A stretch of DNA of 64,000 bases from Pseudomonas sp. SORT22 (lineage in GTDB: Bacteria; Pseudomonadota; Gammaproteobacteria; Pseudomonadales; Pseudomonadaceae). The notes under the pieces are model-generated. The model ran no database searches. It was not told the DNA's origin and saw nothing but the letters and a program-made list of their open reading frames with translations. Shown in pieces: positions 53,201-63,025 of the stretch. The DNA lies in contig NZ_CP071007.1 of NCBI RefSeq assembly GCF_018417635.1, forward strand, positions 434,001 to 498,000, in the 5' to 3' direction. Position 1 is the stretch's first letter. Every line of letters starts with the position of its first letter. Position numbers and translations under genes: made by a program.

Positions 53201-54498
53201 TCACCCAATTGCGCCAGGCGCAGGTGCAGTGGGTCGTTCGGAGTCGGCTGGAACAGGCGATACAATCCGTCGGTACGCTCGATCAGCAGTTCACCGTTGT
53301 GCTCGCGGCGTACACTCAGGCCTTCACCTGCGCTGAAGACGGCATCGCCCCGGGGTATGTGGCCCATGTCGATAATACGCGCCTGATCGTCGGTAAACAG
53401 CACTCGCTCGCCGCCTTGCGGGTGTAGTTCGATCCTGACAAATACCTCGTAATCGACGCTCCAGCCCGCACCGAAAAGGCCATCGTGGCGGGTGTCACGG
53501 CTGCTGTAGAAGCGCTGCCACTCCAGCGGGATCAAGCCGGGCAAGCTGAAGTCCAGATCATCGTCGTCAGCAAGTACCTTGGCCCCGGTGGGGCTATGGA
53601 CCGGATGCGCAGAGCCGGCTACAGCGGATGTCAACGCACCTGCTACCTGCTCGGTGAGGTAGGTAGCAACGCCGCCAATTACCATACAGCCCAGTTCGCT
53701 GTAGAACTTGCCGCCACGCCCGCGCAGCAGCATCAAAGCGGTTATCGCCAGGCCGATGCCCGGGGTCTTGCCACTGCGAATCTCGCGGACCACGATCGAG
53801 CCGCCGCCAATGCGCACGTTACTGGAGATCAGCCCGGCGTCGACGATCACCGCCTCGCAGGTGCTGCGATCGCCGCTGCGGCAAGCCGGATGGCCGTTGA
53901 TGGTGACCTTGCTCGAACCTTCGGCCAGGTACTGCGGCGGCATTGGCGGGTGCTTGCTGCAGAGGATCTTGTCGTCGTCGGCAGGCTCGGTGTTTGGTGC
54001 GGGGCTGGCGACCGTGGGCCGCCACATCTGCGAGAAAAAGCCCTTGGCCATGTCGAGGAAGCTTTCTTCTTCCTCTTCGGCAGGTGGCTGGGCGGCATCA
54101 CTGCCAGCGGGCGCCGCCGCGGCGACGATGACGCCAGCAGCGCGGGCGGCCGGTTTGCCATTGGTGTGGGTGTTCTTCGAGCCAGTGAGGATGTTGGCCT
54201 GCACCGAAGGCGGGAACAGAAAATTGCCGATACCCTCGCATAAACTGCTTAAACCCTTGTCGGCCCCGGTCTTGCTCATGGCCACGCCGACCACGATACC
54301 GACCACCGCGCCGAGTACGAAGCAGCCGAGGCCGCCGGTGACCACGGTAAGCCCAAGCGCCGCAGTCACCGCCGCGGTGGCCAACATGCCGATGGCGACG
54401 TTGGCGGCCACTTCCAGCACACCGCCGACGATGTCGGCCATCATCGAGGTGTGCATCAGCGCATCGCCCTGGCGGGCGGCCCAAAGAGCGTCAGACAT
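50203..54498 (-). CDS. rhs: T6SS Rhs effector with prePAAR-PAAR N-terminus and C-terminal toxin
   Basis: 1431-residue polymorphic toxin. Residues 7-16 are [10 protein letters not shown], an exact prePAAR motif (AARxxDxxxH). A long hydrophobic stretch at about 26-75 and a PAAR-like segment ([18 protein letters not shown], about 190-210) follow, then YD repeats from about 390 to 1300 forming the Rhs cage, ending [27 protein letters not shown]. The C-terminal 94 residues (1338-1431) are a basic domain ([17 protein letters not shown]... ending DFKIKD), not assigned. The EagR-type gene lies 12 bp upstream, immunity 2 bp downstream. Start ATG 54498. Probably loaded on the VgrG spike above. Confidence 0.9.
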   Translation of the reverse strand: [1431 protein letters not shown]

Positions 54499-54510
54499 GC
54501 AAGGTGCTCA

Positions 54511-54945
54511 TCAGGCCAGGGTGTCGAAGTTCAGTGATTGCTTGATCGCTGCCCAGTGCGCAGCCTCGGCATCACCCAGCGGTTGGGCTTTGACGTAACT
54601 CAGGGCGAACATCTTGCGCGTGCCGGGCAGTACCAGGGCCAGTTGGTACTGGAAGACCTTTTCGTTACCCTTGCTGAACTGGCTGCGCAGCTCGATGCCT
54701 TCCTCCGTCTGCTCGGCGCCCAAGCGCACGGCCTGGCGCGGCTGGAAGCGCAGGTCCTTGACCTGTTGTTGCAGGCGCTCGAGCTGGCCGTCGAAGTTGC
54801 TTTGCAGGGTTTCGCCGTCGGCCAGCAAGCTGCGGCTGATGATCAGCGAGGTGCCGAGCTTGGCAAAGCGCAGGATGTTGATGCTGGTGTCCTGCATTTC
54901 GGCATCGGGCAGGGCGAGCTGGAATTCGTTGAGGCGATAAGTCAT
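54511..54945 (-). CDS. DUF1795/DcrB-family Eag-type chaperone
   Basis: 144-residue DcrB-fold protein, starting MTYRLNEFQLALP. In T6SS loci, DUF1795 (EagR/EagT) proteins bind the N-terminal transmembrane segments and prePAAR of effectors until they mount on VgrG. The gene lies between vgrG and the rhs gene, which carries exactly that prePAAR plus hydrophobic N-terminus. Features: MFALSYVKAQPL, the strand near the C-terminus. ATG 54945; an in-frame alternative at 54954 is 3 codons longer. Confidence 0.82.
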   Translation of the reverse strand: MTYRLNEFQLALPDAEMQDTSINILRFAKLGTSLIISRSLLADGETLQSNFDGQLERLQQQVKDLRFQPRQAVRLGAEQTEEGIELRSQFSKGNEKVFQYQLALVLPGTRKMFALSYVKAQPLGDAEAAHWAAIKQSLNFDTLA

Positions 54946-54960
54946 GACGCACAAATCTCT

Positions 54961-56904
54961 TTATTGGCTGGCTTTGGGCTTGGGGAAGATCGCTTCCACG
55001 GCGCCATCGATGGTGCCTTTGACGCCTTGCCCGTCCGCAGTGGCGCCGGGGGCGCCGCCGATGTTCAGGTCCAGGGTGCCGCCGGTGTTGAACTGGGCAT
55101 TGCCTTGGGCGTTGAAGTTGAACTGCACGCCGGTGAGGTTGATCTGGCCGCTGGCGTTGAGTTCGAGCACGCTCTTGCCGCACACCAGGCGCAGGTTTTC
55201 GCCAACCTCGATCAGGTAGCTGCGGCTGATGCTGTCGGTCTTGGTCGAGCCCACCAGCAAAATGTCATCGCGCTTGACCGCGCGAATGCGGTCTTCGCCG
55301 ATGGTCGCCACTTCGCTGAAGTCCACCACCTTGTTGCGGTTGTGGCCCACCCAGTGGCTCTCGTCGTTCTCGACTTCGATGTCCTGGTTGCGCTCGGCGT
55401 GGATGTACAGCTGTTCGGCGCCCTTCTTGTCCTCCATGCGGATTTCGTTGAAGTTCGCCGGCGTGCCGCCTTTGCTCGAACGGCTTTTCATCCCGCTCTG
55501 GGTCGCATTGGCCGGCAGGTCGTAGGGCACCGTCTGCTCGGCGTTGTAGACCCGGCCGGTGATGATCGGCCGGTCGGGGTCGCCTTCAAGAAAGCTGACG
55601 ATCACTTCCTGACCGATCCGCGGGATCTGCATCGAACCCCAGTTCTTGCCGGCCCAGGCCTGGGACACGCGAATCCAGCACGAGCTGTTCTCGTTGGACT
55701 GGTCATGGCGGTCCCAGTAGAAGTGCACCTTGACCCGGCCATACTGGTCGGTCCAGATCTCTTCCCCGGCCGGGCCAACCACGATGGCGGTCTGCGGGCC
55801 CTTGACCTGCGGGCGCAGGGTGCTGGCCAGGGGGCGGAAGCTCTGCTGCGCATCGATGCAGCTGAGGTTGCTTTCGAACTGTGCATTGCCGCCGCCGGCG
55901 CCGGTTTCCAGGCGCTCCTGGACGATGTAATAGCGGGCACCGACGATCAGGTATTCGCGATTCTGGTCCTGGCGGCTGAAGCCGCTCATGCTGAACAGGT
56001 TGCCTGCCGCCAGGCCGCGGGCATTGCCGCGCAGTTCGATGCGTTCATGCAGGCTTTGCAGCGCTTCGATACGGGTACGGGCGTAATGCTCGCCGTCCTC
56101 ACTCTGCACATAGGTGCCGGGGTAGTCGTACAGCGGGTAGTCGCCGGCGCTGTGCGGGCGCGGCATTTGCGAGCGCACGTCGATGCGCGCGCTGGGGCGC
56201 TGGAAGTCGTAGTCGTTAAGCTCCAGCGAGCCGGACTGCACCTCCTGGGCCAGGTGCCAGTCGTTGAGGTGGTCACGCTCGCGGTGCTGACCATCAGGTG
56301 GAAAGTACGGCACCGACTCGTAGCCCGGCACCACCTGGTGGGCGCCATAGGCATCGGCCAGCACCAGCACGTGGCGGTCCTTTTCGTGGCGGAAGTAGTA
56401 GTAGATACCTTCCTGTTCCATCAAGCGGCTGACGAAGTCGAAGCTGGTCTCGCGGTACTGCACGCAGTACTCCCACTCGCGATAGGGGCGGCTCAAGCTG
56501 TCTTCGAAGTCGGAAAACCCCAGGTCGCGAAATACCTGCTTGATGATCTGCGGGATGCTCTGGTTCTGGAAAATGCGGCAATCGGAGGTCTTGCTCAGCA
56601 GCCACAGCCAAGGCCGCAGGGTTACGCGGTAACTGGCGAACTGGCCGCGGTCGATGCTCTGGCTGCAGCGCGAAACAATGCCGTGAAAATACCGCGAGCG
56701 GCCCAGCTCCAGTTGCAGGCTGAGGCTCATGGGCTTGCCGAGCAACTGGTTGAGGTCGATGGCCGAGTTGTCCGAGGTCAGTTGCAACTCGTAGTCGAAC
56801 AGCCGCCCCAGCTCTTCGCCGCCGCCCATTTCCGCCAGGATCAGCGCATCCGGGCCCAGCGGGCTGTTGATCTGCGCCAGTCGGGTGAATTGCTTGAATA
56901 GCAT
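54961..56904 (-). CDS. vgrG: VgrG, T6SS spike protein (TssI)
   Basis: 647-residue trimeric spike. The gp27-like N-terminus (LFKQFTRLAQINSPLGPDALI, LFDYELQLTSDNSAIDL), the gp5 OB-fold (GPAGEEIWTDQYGRVKVHFYWDRHD), and the repeated beta-helix ending NFNAQGNAQFNTGGTLDLNIGG are typical. It lacks an extra C-terminal effector domain, so cargo is delivered by the PAAR-Rhs protein. Stop lies 15 bp before the Eag-type gene. Confidence 0.95.
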   Translation of the reverse strand: MLFKQFTRLAQINSPLGPDALILAEMGGGEELGRLFDYELQLTSDNSAIDLNQLLGKPMSLSLQLELGRSRYFHGIVSRCSQSIDRGQFASYRVTLRPWLWLLSKTSDCRIFQNQSIPQIIKQVFRDLGFSDFEDSLSRPYREWEYCVQYRETSFDFVSRLMEQEGIYYYFRHEKDRHVLVLADAYGAHQVVPGYESVPYFPPDGQHRERDHLNDWHLAQEVQSGSLELNDYDFQRPSARIDVRSQMPRPHSAGDYPLYDYPGTYVQSEDGEHYARTRIEALQSLHERIELRGNARGLAAGNLFSMSGFSRQDQNREYLIVGARYYIVQERLETGAGGGNAQFESNLSCIDAQQSFRPLASTLRPQVKGPQTAIVVGPAGEEIWTDQYGRVKVHFYWDRHDQSNENSSCWIRVSQAWAGKNWGSMQIPRIGQEVIVSFLEGDPDRPIITGRVYNAEQTVPYDLPANATQSGMKSRSSKGGTPANFNEIRMEDKKGAEQLYIHAERNQDIEVENDESHWVGHNRNKVVDFSEVATIGEDRIRAVKRDDILLVGSTKTDSISRSYLIEVGENLRLVCGKSVLELNASGQINLTGVQFNFNAQGNAQFNTGGTLDLNIGGAPGATADGQGVKGTIDGAVEAIFPKPKASQ

Positions 56905-56927
56905 CGCTTATCTCGTCAAACGCGCCA

Positions 56928-59606
56928 TCACGGCGCGTCGCTGAAGTGGTAGTGCAGGTCGTTGTCGCGGCGGCTGATGCGCACCCCGGCCAGGGCCTTG
57001 CCTTCGAGCATGCGGGTGAGGAACTCGCGGCTCATGTCCGGCAGCAGGCTGTTGGTCAGGATCGCGTCGATCATCCGCCCGCCGCTCTCGGTCTCGCTGC
57101 AGCGCGAAACGATCAAGTCGACCACTTCGTCGTCGTAGTCGAAGGCCACTTTGTGGGTGCCTTGCACGCGCTTGCGGATGCGCTCGAGCTGCAGGCGGGT
57201 GATGGCCTTGAGCATCTCGTCGCTGAGCGGGTAGTAGGGGATGGTCACCAGGCGGCCGAGCAGCGCCGGCGGGAAGATTTCCAGCAGCGGTTGGCGCAGG
57301 GCGCTGGCGATGGCCTCGGGTTCAGGGGTGTTCTGCGGGTCTTTGCACACCCGGGAAATCAGCTCGGTACCGGCGTTGGTGGTGAGCAGGATCAAGGTGT
57401 TCTTGAAGTCGATCACCCGGCCTTCGCCGTCTTCCATCACGCCCTTGTCGAACACCTGGAAGAAAATTTCGTGCACGTCCGGGTGGGCTTTTTCCACCTC
57501 GTCGAGCAGCACCACGCTGTAGGGCTTGCGCCGCACCGCTTCGGTCAGCACGCCGCCTTCGCCATAACCGACATAGCCGGGCGGGGCGCCCTTGAGGGTC
57601 GAGACGGTATGGGCTTCCTGGAACTCGCTCATGTTGATGGTGATGACGTTCTGCTCACCGCCGTACATGGCTTCGGCCAGGGCCAGGGCGGTTTCGGTCT
57701 TGCCTACCCCGGAGGTGCCGGCGAGCATGAACACGCCGATTGGTTTGTTGGGGTTGTCGAGGCCGGCGCGGGAGGTCTGGATACGCTTGGCGATCATCTG
57801 CAGCGCATGGTCCTGGCCAATGATGCGCTTGGCCAGGTGCTGGTCGAGCTTGAGCACGGTCTCGAGCTCGTTGCGGGCCATGCGTCCGACCGGGATGCCG
57901 GTCCAGTCGGCAACCACCGAGGCCACCGCCTGATAGTCGACGGTTGGCAGGATCAGCGGGGTTTCACCTTGCAGGGCGCTCAGGCGCTGCTGCAGCTCGA
58001 TGAGTTTTTCGCGCAGCTCATGGCTCTGTTCGCTGCCGGTGTCGCGGTCGACCACCCCAACGTTTTCGCGCAGCTGCGCGCGGGTGGCCAGCAGCTCGTC
58101 GACCAGGGCCTTCTCTTCGGCCCAACGGCTTTCCAGTTCGGCCAGGCGCTCGCGCTCGGTAGCCAGCAAGGTTTCAGACTGTTGCTGGCGGTTGCCGATG
58201 GCGATACCGATGGCCTGCTCGCGGGCGATGATCTGCAGCTCGGTTTGCAGTGCCTCGATGCGTCGACGGCTGTCGTCGACCTCGGCCGGTACCGCATGCA
58301 GGCTGATGGCGACACGGGCGCAGGCGGTGTCGAGCAGGCTGACGGACTTGTCTGGCAACTGGCGCGCCGGGATGTAGCGGTGGGAGAGCTTGACCGAGGC
58401 TTCCAGGGCTTCATCGAGGATCTGCACCTGATGGTGCTGCTCCATGGTCGAGGCCACGCCGCGCATCATCAGCAGTGCCTTGTCTTCGCTCGGCTCGGCG
58501 ACCTGCACCACCTGAAAACGCCGGGTCAGGGCCGGGTCTTTCTCGATGTGCTTCTTGTACTCGGCCCAGGTGGTGGCGGCCACGGTGCGCAAGCTGCCAC
58601 GGGCCAGCGCGGGCTTGAGCAGGTTGGCAGCATCGCCGGTGCCGGCGGCACCACCGGCACCGACCAGGGTGTGGGCTTCGTCGATGAACAGGATGATCGG
58701 TCTGGGCGAGGCCTGCACGTCCTCGATGACCTGGCGCAGGCGCTGTTCGAACTCGCCTTTCATGCTCGCCCCGGCCTGTAGCAGGCCGACATCCAGGCTG
58801 CGCAATTCGACGTCCTTGAGCGATGGCGGAACATCGCCGGCAACGATGCGCAGGGCAAAGCCTTCAACCACCGCGGTTTTGCCCACCCCGGCTTCACCGG
58901 TGAGGATCGGGTTGTTCTGCCGGCGACGCATGAGGATATCCACCAGTTGGCGAATCTCTTCGTCGCGACCAACGATCGGGTCGAGCTTGCCGCTGCGCGC
59001 CTGCTCGGTGAGGTCGACGGTAAAGCGCTTGAGCGCTTCCTGCTTGCCCAGGGCGCTGGGGGCCATGGCGCCGCTGGCTTCGCCCGGCACGGCGCCGGCA
59101 TTGAAACCGTCGCTGGCGCTCAGGGCGTTTTCCGGCGAGTCGCCGACGTACTCGTCAAAGCGCTCGCTGAGGGCTTCGACCTTGATCTTGGCAAACTCCG
59201 ACGACAGGCCGAGCAGGGCATTGCGCAGGCTCGGAGTCTTGAGGATGCCGAGCACCAGGTAACCGGTGCGCACCTGGCTTTCGCCGAACATCAGGCTGCC
59301 ATACACCCAGCCACGCTCCACCGCCTCTTCGACGTGGGACGACAGGTCGGTGATCGAGGTCGAGCCGCGCGGCAGACGGTCCAGGGCCTCGGTCAGTTCG
59401 CGGGCCAGGCGCGCTGGCTCCAGGTTGAACTGGCGAATGATGCGGTGCAGGTCCGAGTCCTGCAGTTGCAGCAACTGATGAAACCAGTGGGCCAGTTCTA
59501 CATAGGGGTTGCCCCGCAGTTTGCAGAACACCGTAGCGGCCTCGATGGCCTTGTAAGCGACGCTGTTGAGCTTGCCGAACAGCGCGGCGCGACTGATTTC
59601 ACCCAT
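56928..59606 (-). CDS. clpV: ClpV (TssH), T6SS sheath-disassembly ATPase
   Basis: 892-residue AAA+ unfoldase that recycles contracted TssBC sheath. N-domain at residues 1-150 (LFGKLNSVAYKAIEAATVFCKL...), first AAA module with Walker A GEAGVGKT at 237-244 and IILFIDEAHTLVG, middle coiled coil, second AAA with GTSGVGKTETALALAEAMYGGE and SVVLLDEVEKAHPDVHEIF. Overlaps the tssG end by 8 bp. Normal length for TssH. Confidence 0.96.
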   Translation of the reverse strand: MGEISRAALFGKLNSVAYKAIEAATVFCKLRGNPYVELAHWFHQLLQLQDSDLHRIIRQFNLEPARLARELTEALDRLPRGSTSITDLSSHVEEAVERGWVYGSLMFGESQVRTGYLVLGILKTPSLRNALLGLSSEFAKIKVEALSERFDEYVGDSPENALSASDGFNAGAVPGEASGAMAPSALGKQEALKRFTVDLTEQARSGKLDPIVGRDEEIRQLVDILMRRRQNNPILTGEAGVGKTAVVEGFALRIVAGDVPPSLKDVELRSLDVGLLQAGASMKGEFEQRLRQVIEDVQASPRPIILFIDEAHTLVGAGGAAGTGDAANLLKPALARGSLRTVAATTWAEYKKHIEKDPALTRRFQVVQVAEPSEDKALLMMRGVASTMEQHHQVQILDEALEASVKLSHRYIPARQLPDKSVSLLDTACARVAISLHAVPAEVDDSRRRIEALQTELQIIAREQAIGIAIGNRQQQSETLLATERERLAELESRWAEEKALVDELLATRAQLRENVGVVDRDTGSEQSHELREKLIELQQRLSALQGETPLILPTVDYQAVASVVADWTGIPVGRMARNELETVLKLDQHLAKRIIGQDHALQMIAKRIQTSRAGLDNPNKPIGVFMLAGTSGVGKTETALALAEAMYGGEQNVITINMSEFQEAHTVSTLKGAPPGYVGYGEGGVLTEAVRRKPYSVVLLDEVEKAHPDVHEIFFQVFDKGVMEDGEGRVIDFKNTLILLTTNAGTELISRVCKDPQNTPEPEAIASALRQPLLEIFPPALLGRLVTIPYYPLSDEMLKAITRLQLERIRKRVQGTHKVAFDYDDEVVDLIVSRCSETESGGRMIDAILTNSLLPDMSREFLTRMLEGKALAGVRISRRDNDLHYHFSDAP

Positions 59607-60648
59607 GTTCCGGACTCCTTGTGGATTGCGATGCGCGCGTCTCGGCGTAGTACCGAGCCAGTGTCAGGTCGCTGGCATCGTGTTGCGGGCGGCCGAGCCA
59701 GGTATCGAAACCCAGGCGTCGGCCAGTGTTGAGTTGCAGGGGGGGTATTTCGTCCTGCTGCAGAATCAGTTGCAGGTCCCAGTCCAGCTCGTGCCCCTGG
59801 TGCTCGGCGACCCAGGCCACCAGCGCGGCGAAGGCACTGCCATCGGGCAATAGCGACAGGTATTGCTCCAGGCTCAGCGGCCCCAGGCAGATGCGGAACT
59901 TGTGCTGGCGGTCCCAGACATGGCTGCCCAGGCACACATCCATGCCCAGCTGATTGGCGCTCGCGCCCAGGCGGCTGCGTTCAGGCAGTTGCAGCCACTG
60001 GCCAACGTATTCCTCGATGCTTACCGGCACACCGAAGTAGGCCCCGAGAATGCCGCGCAGGCCATCCGGATAGCGGGTCTGGGCGGCGAGGTGGCCGCTG
60101 TAGTGCAACTTGGCGGTATCCGGCAACGGGCCCTGATCACGCAGCGCCGGGGTGCCGCGCCCGCTCAGGGCGGCCAGGCGGGCGGCCCAGTAGTCGTCAT
60201 CGGGCCGGTCATGGCTGACCGTCGGCCGCGCTTCGGCCCAGGCCCGGTAGAACAGGCTCAACAGACGGTGATGAAAGACATCGAGAAAGCGCTTGCTGGT
60301 GCTGTCGGCATTGTTGCGCTGGCGCTCGCGCATGTACTCGGTCAGGTGTAGCGGCAAGGGGCCGTTGGGGCCGCCGAGGCCAAAGAAGAACTGCTCCAGG
60401 CGCGCCGGGCCCTGATCACTGGCAGGCGTCAGCGCCGCCAGGGTGGCCGGCGCAAACGCACAGTCGAGCTGCTGGCCAAGGCGCACCGGATCATCGGCCA
60501 GGCGCAGCGAATGGCCGAAGCGTGGCAGCTGCGGCGACTCGCATTGCAGCCGGCGCAGGGCCTGGAAGAAATCGTAGTTCCAGGGTTCGGCCTGCATTTC
60601 GCTGAGGATGTTCACAGGGTCGGACGGCGTCCGGGCTTGGCTTTCCAT
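59599..60648 (-). CDS. tssG: TssG, T6SS baseplate protein
   Basis: 349-residue TssG/VasB-family protein with the typical EMQAEPWNYDFFQALRRLQ and LGGPNGPLPLHLTEYMRER segments. Forms the baseplate wedge with TssF, TssE and TssK. Start ATG 60648 lies 37 bp inside the tssF 3' end, so the genes are coupled. Confidence 0.94.
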   Translation of the reverse strand: MESQARTPSDPVNILSEMQAEPWNYDFFQALRRLQCESPQLPRFGHSLRLADDPVRLGQQLDCAFAPATLAALTPASDQGPARLEQFFFGLGGPNGPLPLHLTEYMRERQRNNADSTSKRFLDVFHHRLLSLFYRAWAEARPTVSHDRPDDDYWAARLAALSGRGTPALRDQGPLPDTAKLHYSGHLAAQTRYPDGLRGILGAYFGVPVSIEEYVGQWLQLPERSRLGASANQLGMDVCLGSHVWDRQHKFRICLGPLSLEQYLSLLPDGSAFAALVAWVAEHQGHELDWDLQLILQQDEIPPLQLNTGRRLGFDTWLGRPQHDASDLTLARYYAETRASQSTRSPEHG

Positions 60649-62471
60649 CGCATGATCTCGCCGCGTTCGGTGGTACGGAGCACCGTCTCGGTAAAGCTGT
60701 TGATCGACACGTAACGTGCCAGGAAGCGCTCGAACACCGCACCGAGCAGGAACACGCCAGTGCCGCGAAAGGCGTTTTCGTCGAATTCCAGGGTGATCTC
60801 CAGGCCACGGCCAAAGACGATCGGCCCCGGCATCGGCAGGCGTCGCGTGCAGGCCTTGCTGCTGACCTCGCGCAGGCCGTCGATCTGCAGCTGCAGGGCG
60901 GCGTCGTGGCTGTCGCCGTACAGGCGCAGCAACTCGCGCAGGGCGGCGGCGCCCTGGCCTTGCTCGGTCAGCGACAGGTAGTTCAGCGACAACTGGCTGA
61001 TCAGACGCCAGGCCTTGTTGTCATGGGCATGGCTGGCCCGTGGCCGGCTTGGCCCGGCCAGGCAGCGAATGGCGGCCACCGGCGCGCTGTCGGCCAGGGT
61101 GAAATCACTGCGGCCATCGCCGACGTTCATGAACAGCGCCAGGTCGCGATTGGTACACAGGGCACTGACCCCCAGTTGTCGCAGGTCGTGGCGGTAAGGC
61201 GCCTGTTGGCCATCGACCAGGCTGATGAAGGTTTCGCTGCCCATGTAGGTCGAGCGGGTACCGTTGCGGCGCTGCTCGCTGGAAAGCATGCGCGGCTCGC
61301 GGCGGACGATGTAATAGGCCTGGTCACGGCCGTAGCGCGACGGGTCGCGTACGGCATAGAAGGGCAGGAAAGCCTGGTCGGGGCCGGTGCCGTGGCCGGT
61401 AACGCTGCTCAACGAGTGGATCTCGAAATCCGTTGGCCGGGTGCGGTCGGCAATCACATGATGTTCGTTGACCCGGTCATTGAGGTGGATGCGGTCGACC
61501 CGGCGCGGGAACAGGTTGATCGCCGGTGTGCAGAAGGGCACGAACTGCTCGGCGCCGACGCTGCCTTCCAGGCTCTGGTCGTAGCGCTCGAACAGCACGA
61601 TCAGCTCCAGCTCCTGACCATCGCAACGCTTTACTGCGCGATCCAGTTCGGCAAATTCGACGAACAGAAAACGCTGCGGCAGGGCGAAGTACTCCTGCAG
61701 CAGGCGGTAACCCTGGAATGCCTGCGGCACCACCGGTAGCGCCGCCTCGCGGTCATCGAAGCCGCAAGGGCGCAGGGCCGAGGTCGGGATGCGCTCGACC
61801 CAGTCGCTGCCAGGCTGGCGCGCGAACACCGCACAGGCGTTGCCCAGCAGCTGTTCGTACAGGCGAAACGGCAGTTCGTCGGCGCCGTTCAGGTACAGCG
61901 GCAGGCTGCTGAGGTCGAGGGCGTTGAACGGCAGGTCGGCGCCGGTACGCAAGGTAATGCGCAAGCCGGCGCGGGCTTTCGGTTCGCTGGCGGCCAGGCG
62001 CCCGAGGCGGGCTGCCGGGTTGCCGAAGTATTCCGCCTGGGCGACTTGCAGCGGCCACAGGGTAACGGGATGGGCACTACGAAACTCGCAAGGCGTTTGC
62101 GAATCGCGACCAAGGGTGGCGCGCAGCACGCTGCCACGCGGCAGGGTGAAGCCGGCACTGAGCGAACCTTCATCTGGATCGGCCTGCATCTGCACCACCG
62201 TCATCGACGGCGTCGGCGCCAGGTAGTGCGGGTAGGCGATCTCCAGCAGGTTGTGGGTGAAGGTCGGGTACTCGGCATCGAGCTTGAGTTGCACCCGTGC
62301 GGTCAGGTAGGCAAAACCTTCGAGCAGGCGCTCGACATAGGGGTCGGCGCAGTCAATGCCGGACAGGGTCAGGCGCCCGGCGATCTTCGGGTATTCCCGG
62401 GAAAATTCTGCCGCGCTTTCGCGGATGTGTTGCAGTTCCTGGTTGTACAGCTCGAGCAGGCGCGGGTTCAT
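60612..62471 (-). CDS. tssF: TssF, T6SS baseplate protein
   Basis: 619-residue TssF (VasA family): [58 protein letters not shown] and the strongly conserved [15 protein letters not shown] in the N-terminal third. Assembles with TssG and TssE. Overlaps tssE by 4 bp and tssG by 37 bp. Confidence 0.95.
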   Translation of the reverse strand: MNPRLLELYNQELQHIRESAAEFSREYPKIAGRLTLSGIDCADPYVERLLEGFAYLTARVQLKLDAEYPTFTHNLLEIAYPHYLAPTPSMTVVQMQADPDEGSLSAGFTLPRGSVLRATLGRDSQTPCEFRSAHPVTLWPLQVAQAEYFGNPAARLGRLAASEPKARAGLRITLRTGADLPFNALDLSSLPLYLNGADELPFRLYEQLLGNACAVFARQPGSDWVERIPTSALRPCGFDDREAALPVVPQAFQGYRLLQEYFALPQRFLFVEFAELDRAVKRCDGQELELIVLFERYDQSLEGSVGAEQFVPFCTPAINLFPRRVDRIHLNDRVNEHHVIADRTRPTDFEIHSLSSVTGHGTGPDQAFLPFYAVRDPSRYGRDQAYYIVRREPRMLSSEQRRNGTRSTYMGSETFISLVDGQQAPYRHDLRQLGVSALCTNRDLALFMNVGDGRSDFTLADSAPVAAIRCLAGPSRPRASHAHDNKAWRLISQLSLNYLSLTEQGQGAAALRELLRLYGDSHDAALQLQIDGLREVSSKACTRRLPMPGPIVFGRGLEITLEFDENAFRGTGVFLLGAVFERFLARYVSINSFTETVLRTTERGEIMRWKAKPGRRPTL

Positions 62472-62983
62472 GGACGTCTCCGGCGCTCGGCGGGGGCCAC
62501 CCGGACATGCCCGGATTCCAGGTCAAGGCCGGTGCGCAGCAGCAACGGTAGTGCCGCCGGCTGGGCCCACAGGTCGCCTTCGATCTCGAAACTCAGGGCG
62601 TTGTTGTTCATTTCCCCCGGTGCGACCTGGGCGCGAACCCTCAGGCTGCTGCGCAGGATGCGCGGTTCGAAGGTGGCGATGGCCTGGTAAATGATGCTCT
62701 CCAGTGCGCTGATATCAATGTTCGAGGCGCTGTTACCGGCCAGTGCCGGCAGGCCGTAGTTGACCACCGAAGTGCCGGCCGGGGTGTTGAGGGTGGCGGC
62801 CGCATCGAGCAGTGAAGTGGTGTTGAGCAGCCAGGTGAGGTCGCGCAGTACCGAGGCCTTGAGCTGGCTCAGCGAAAGCACGCGCTTGTCGTTGGCTTCT
62901 TGCAGGTTGCCGGGCTCGTCGTCGGTCAGACGATCGAGCAGCGAAGGCTGCAGACGGTCACGTGCAGCGATTTCGGCTACCAA
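62468..62983 (-). CDS. tssE: TssE, T6SS baseplate gp25-like protein
   Basis: 171-residue gp25-like lysozyme-fold protein: [18 protein letters not shown] and the [10 protein letters not shown] segment with the IxxAIxxFEPRI helix. A TTG start at 62983 is supported by a GGAG site 8 nt upstream; no ATG lies in a better position. Links sheath to baseplate. Between it and hcp is a REP-like repeat. Confidence 0.9.
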   Translation of the reverse strand: MVAEIAARDRLQPSLLDRLTDDEPGNLQEANDKRVLSLSQLKASVLRDLTWLLNTTSLLDAAATLNTPAGTSVVNYGLPALAGNSASNIDISALESIIYQAIATFEPRILRSSLRVRAQVAPGEMNNNALSFEIEGDLWAQPAALPLLLRTGLDLESGHVRVAPAERRRRP

Positions 62984-63025
62984 GGGGCGGCTCCGGTGGT
63001 GATATGCGTGAGTGCGTTATCCCTA

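Noticed and set aside
51000..53600. Possible tandem DNA repeats in the rhs gene
   Set aside because: The repeats are at the protein level (YD repeats of the Rhs cage), with diverged DNA, not a tandem array or CRISPR.
54538..56901. Long open frame of 787 codons on the + strand
   Set aside because: Antisense to vgrG, whose family and start are certain; the translation has the Val/Gly/Gln-rich composition typical of the opposite strand of a GC-rich gene.
56946..58781. 611-codon + strand open frame
   Set aside because: Antisense shadow of clpV; Val/Gly/Gln-rich with no recognisable domain.
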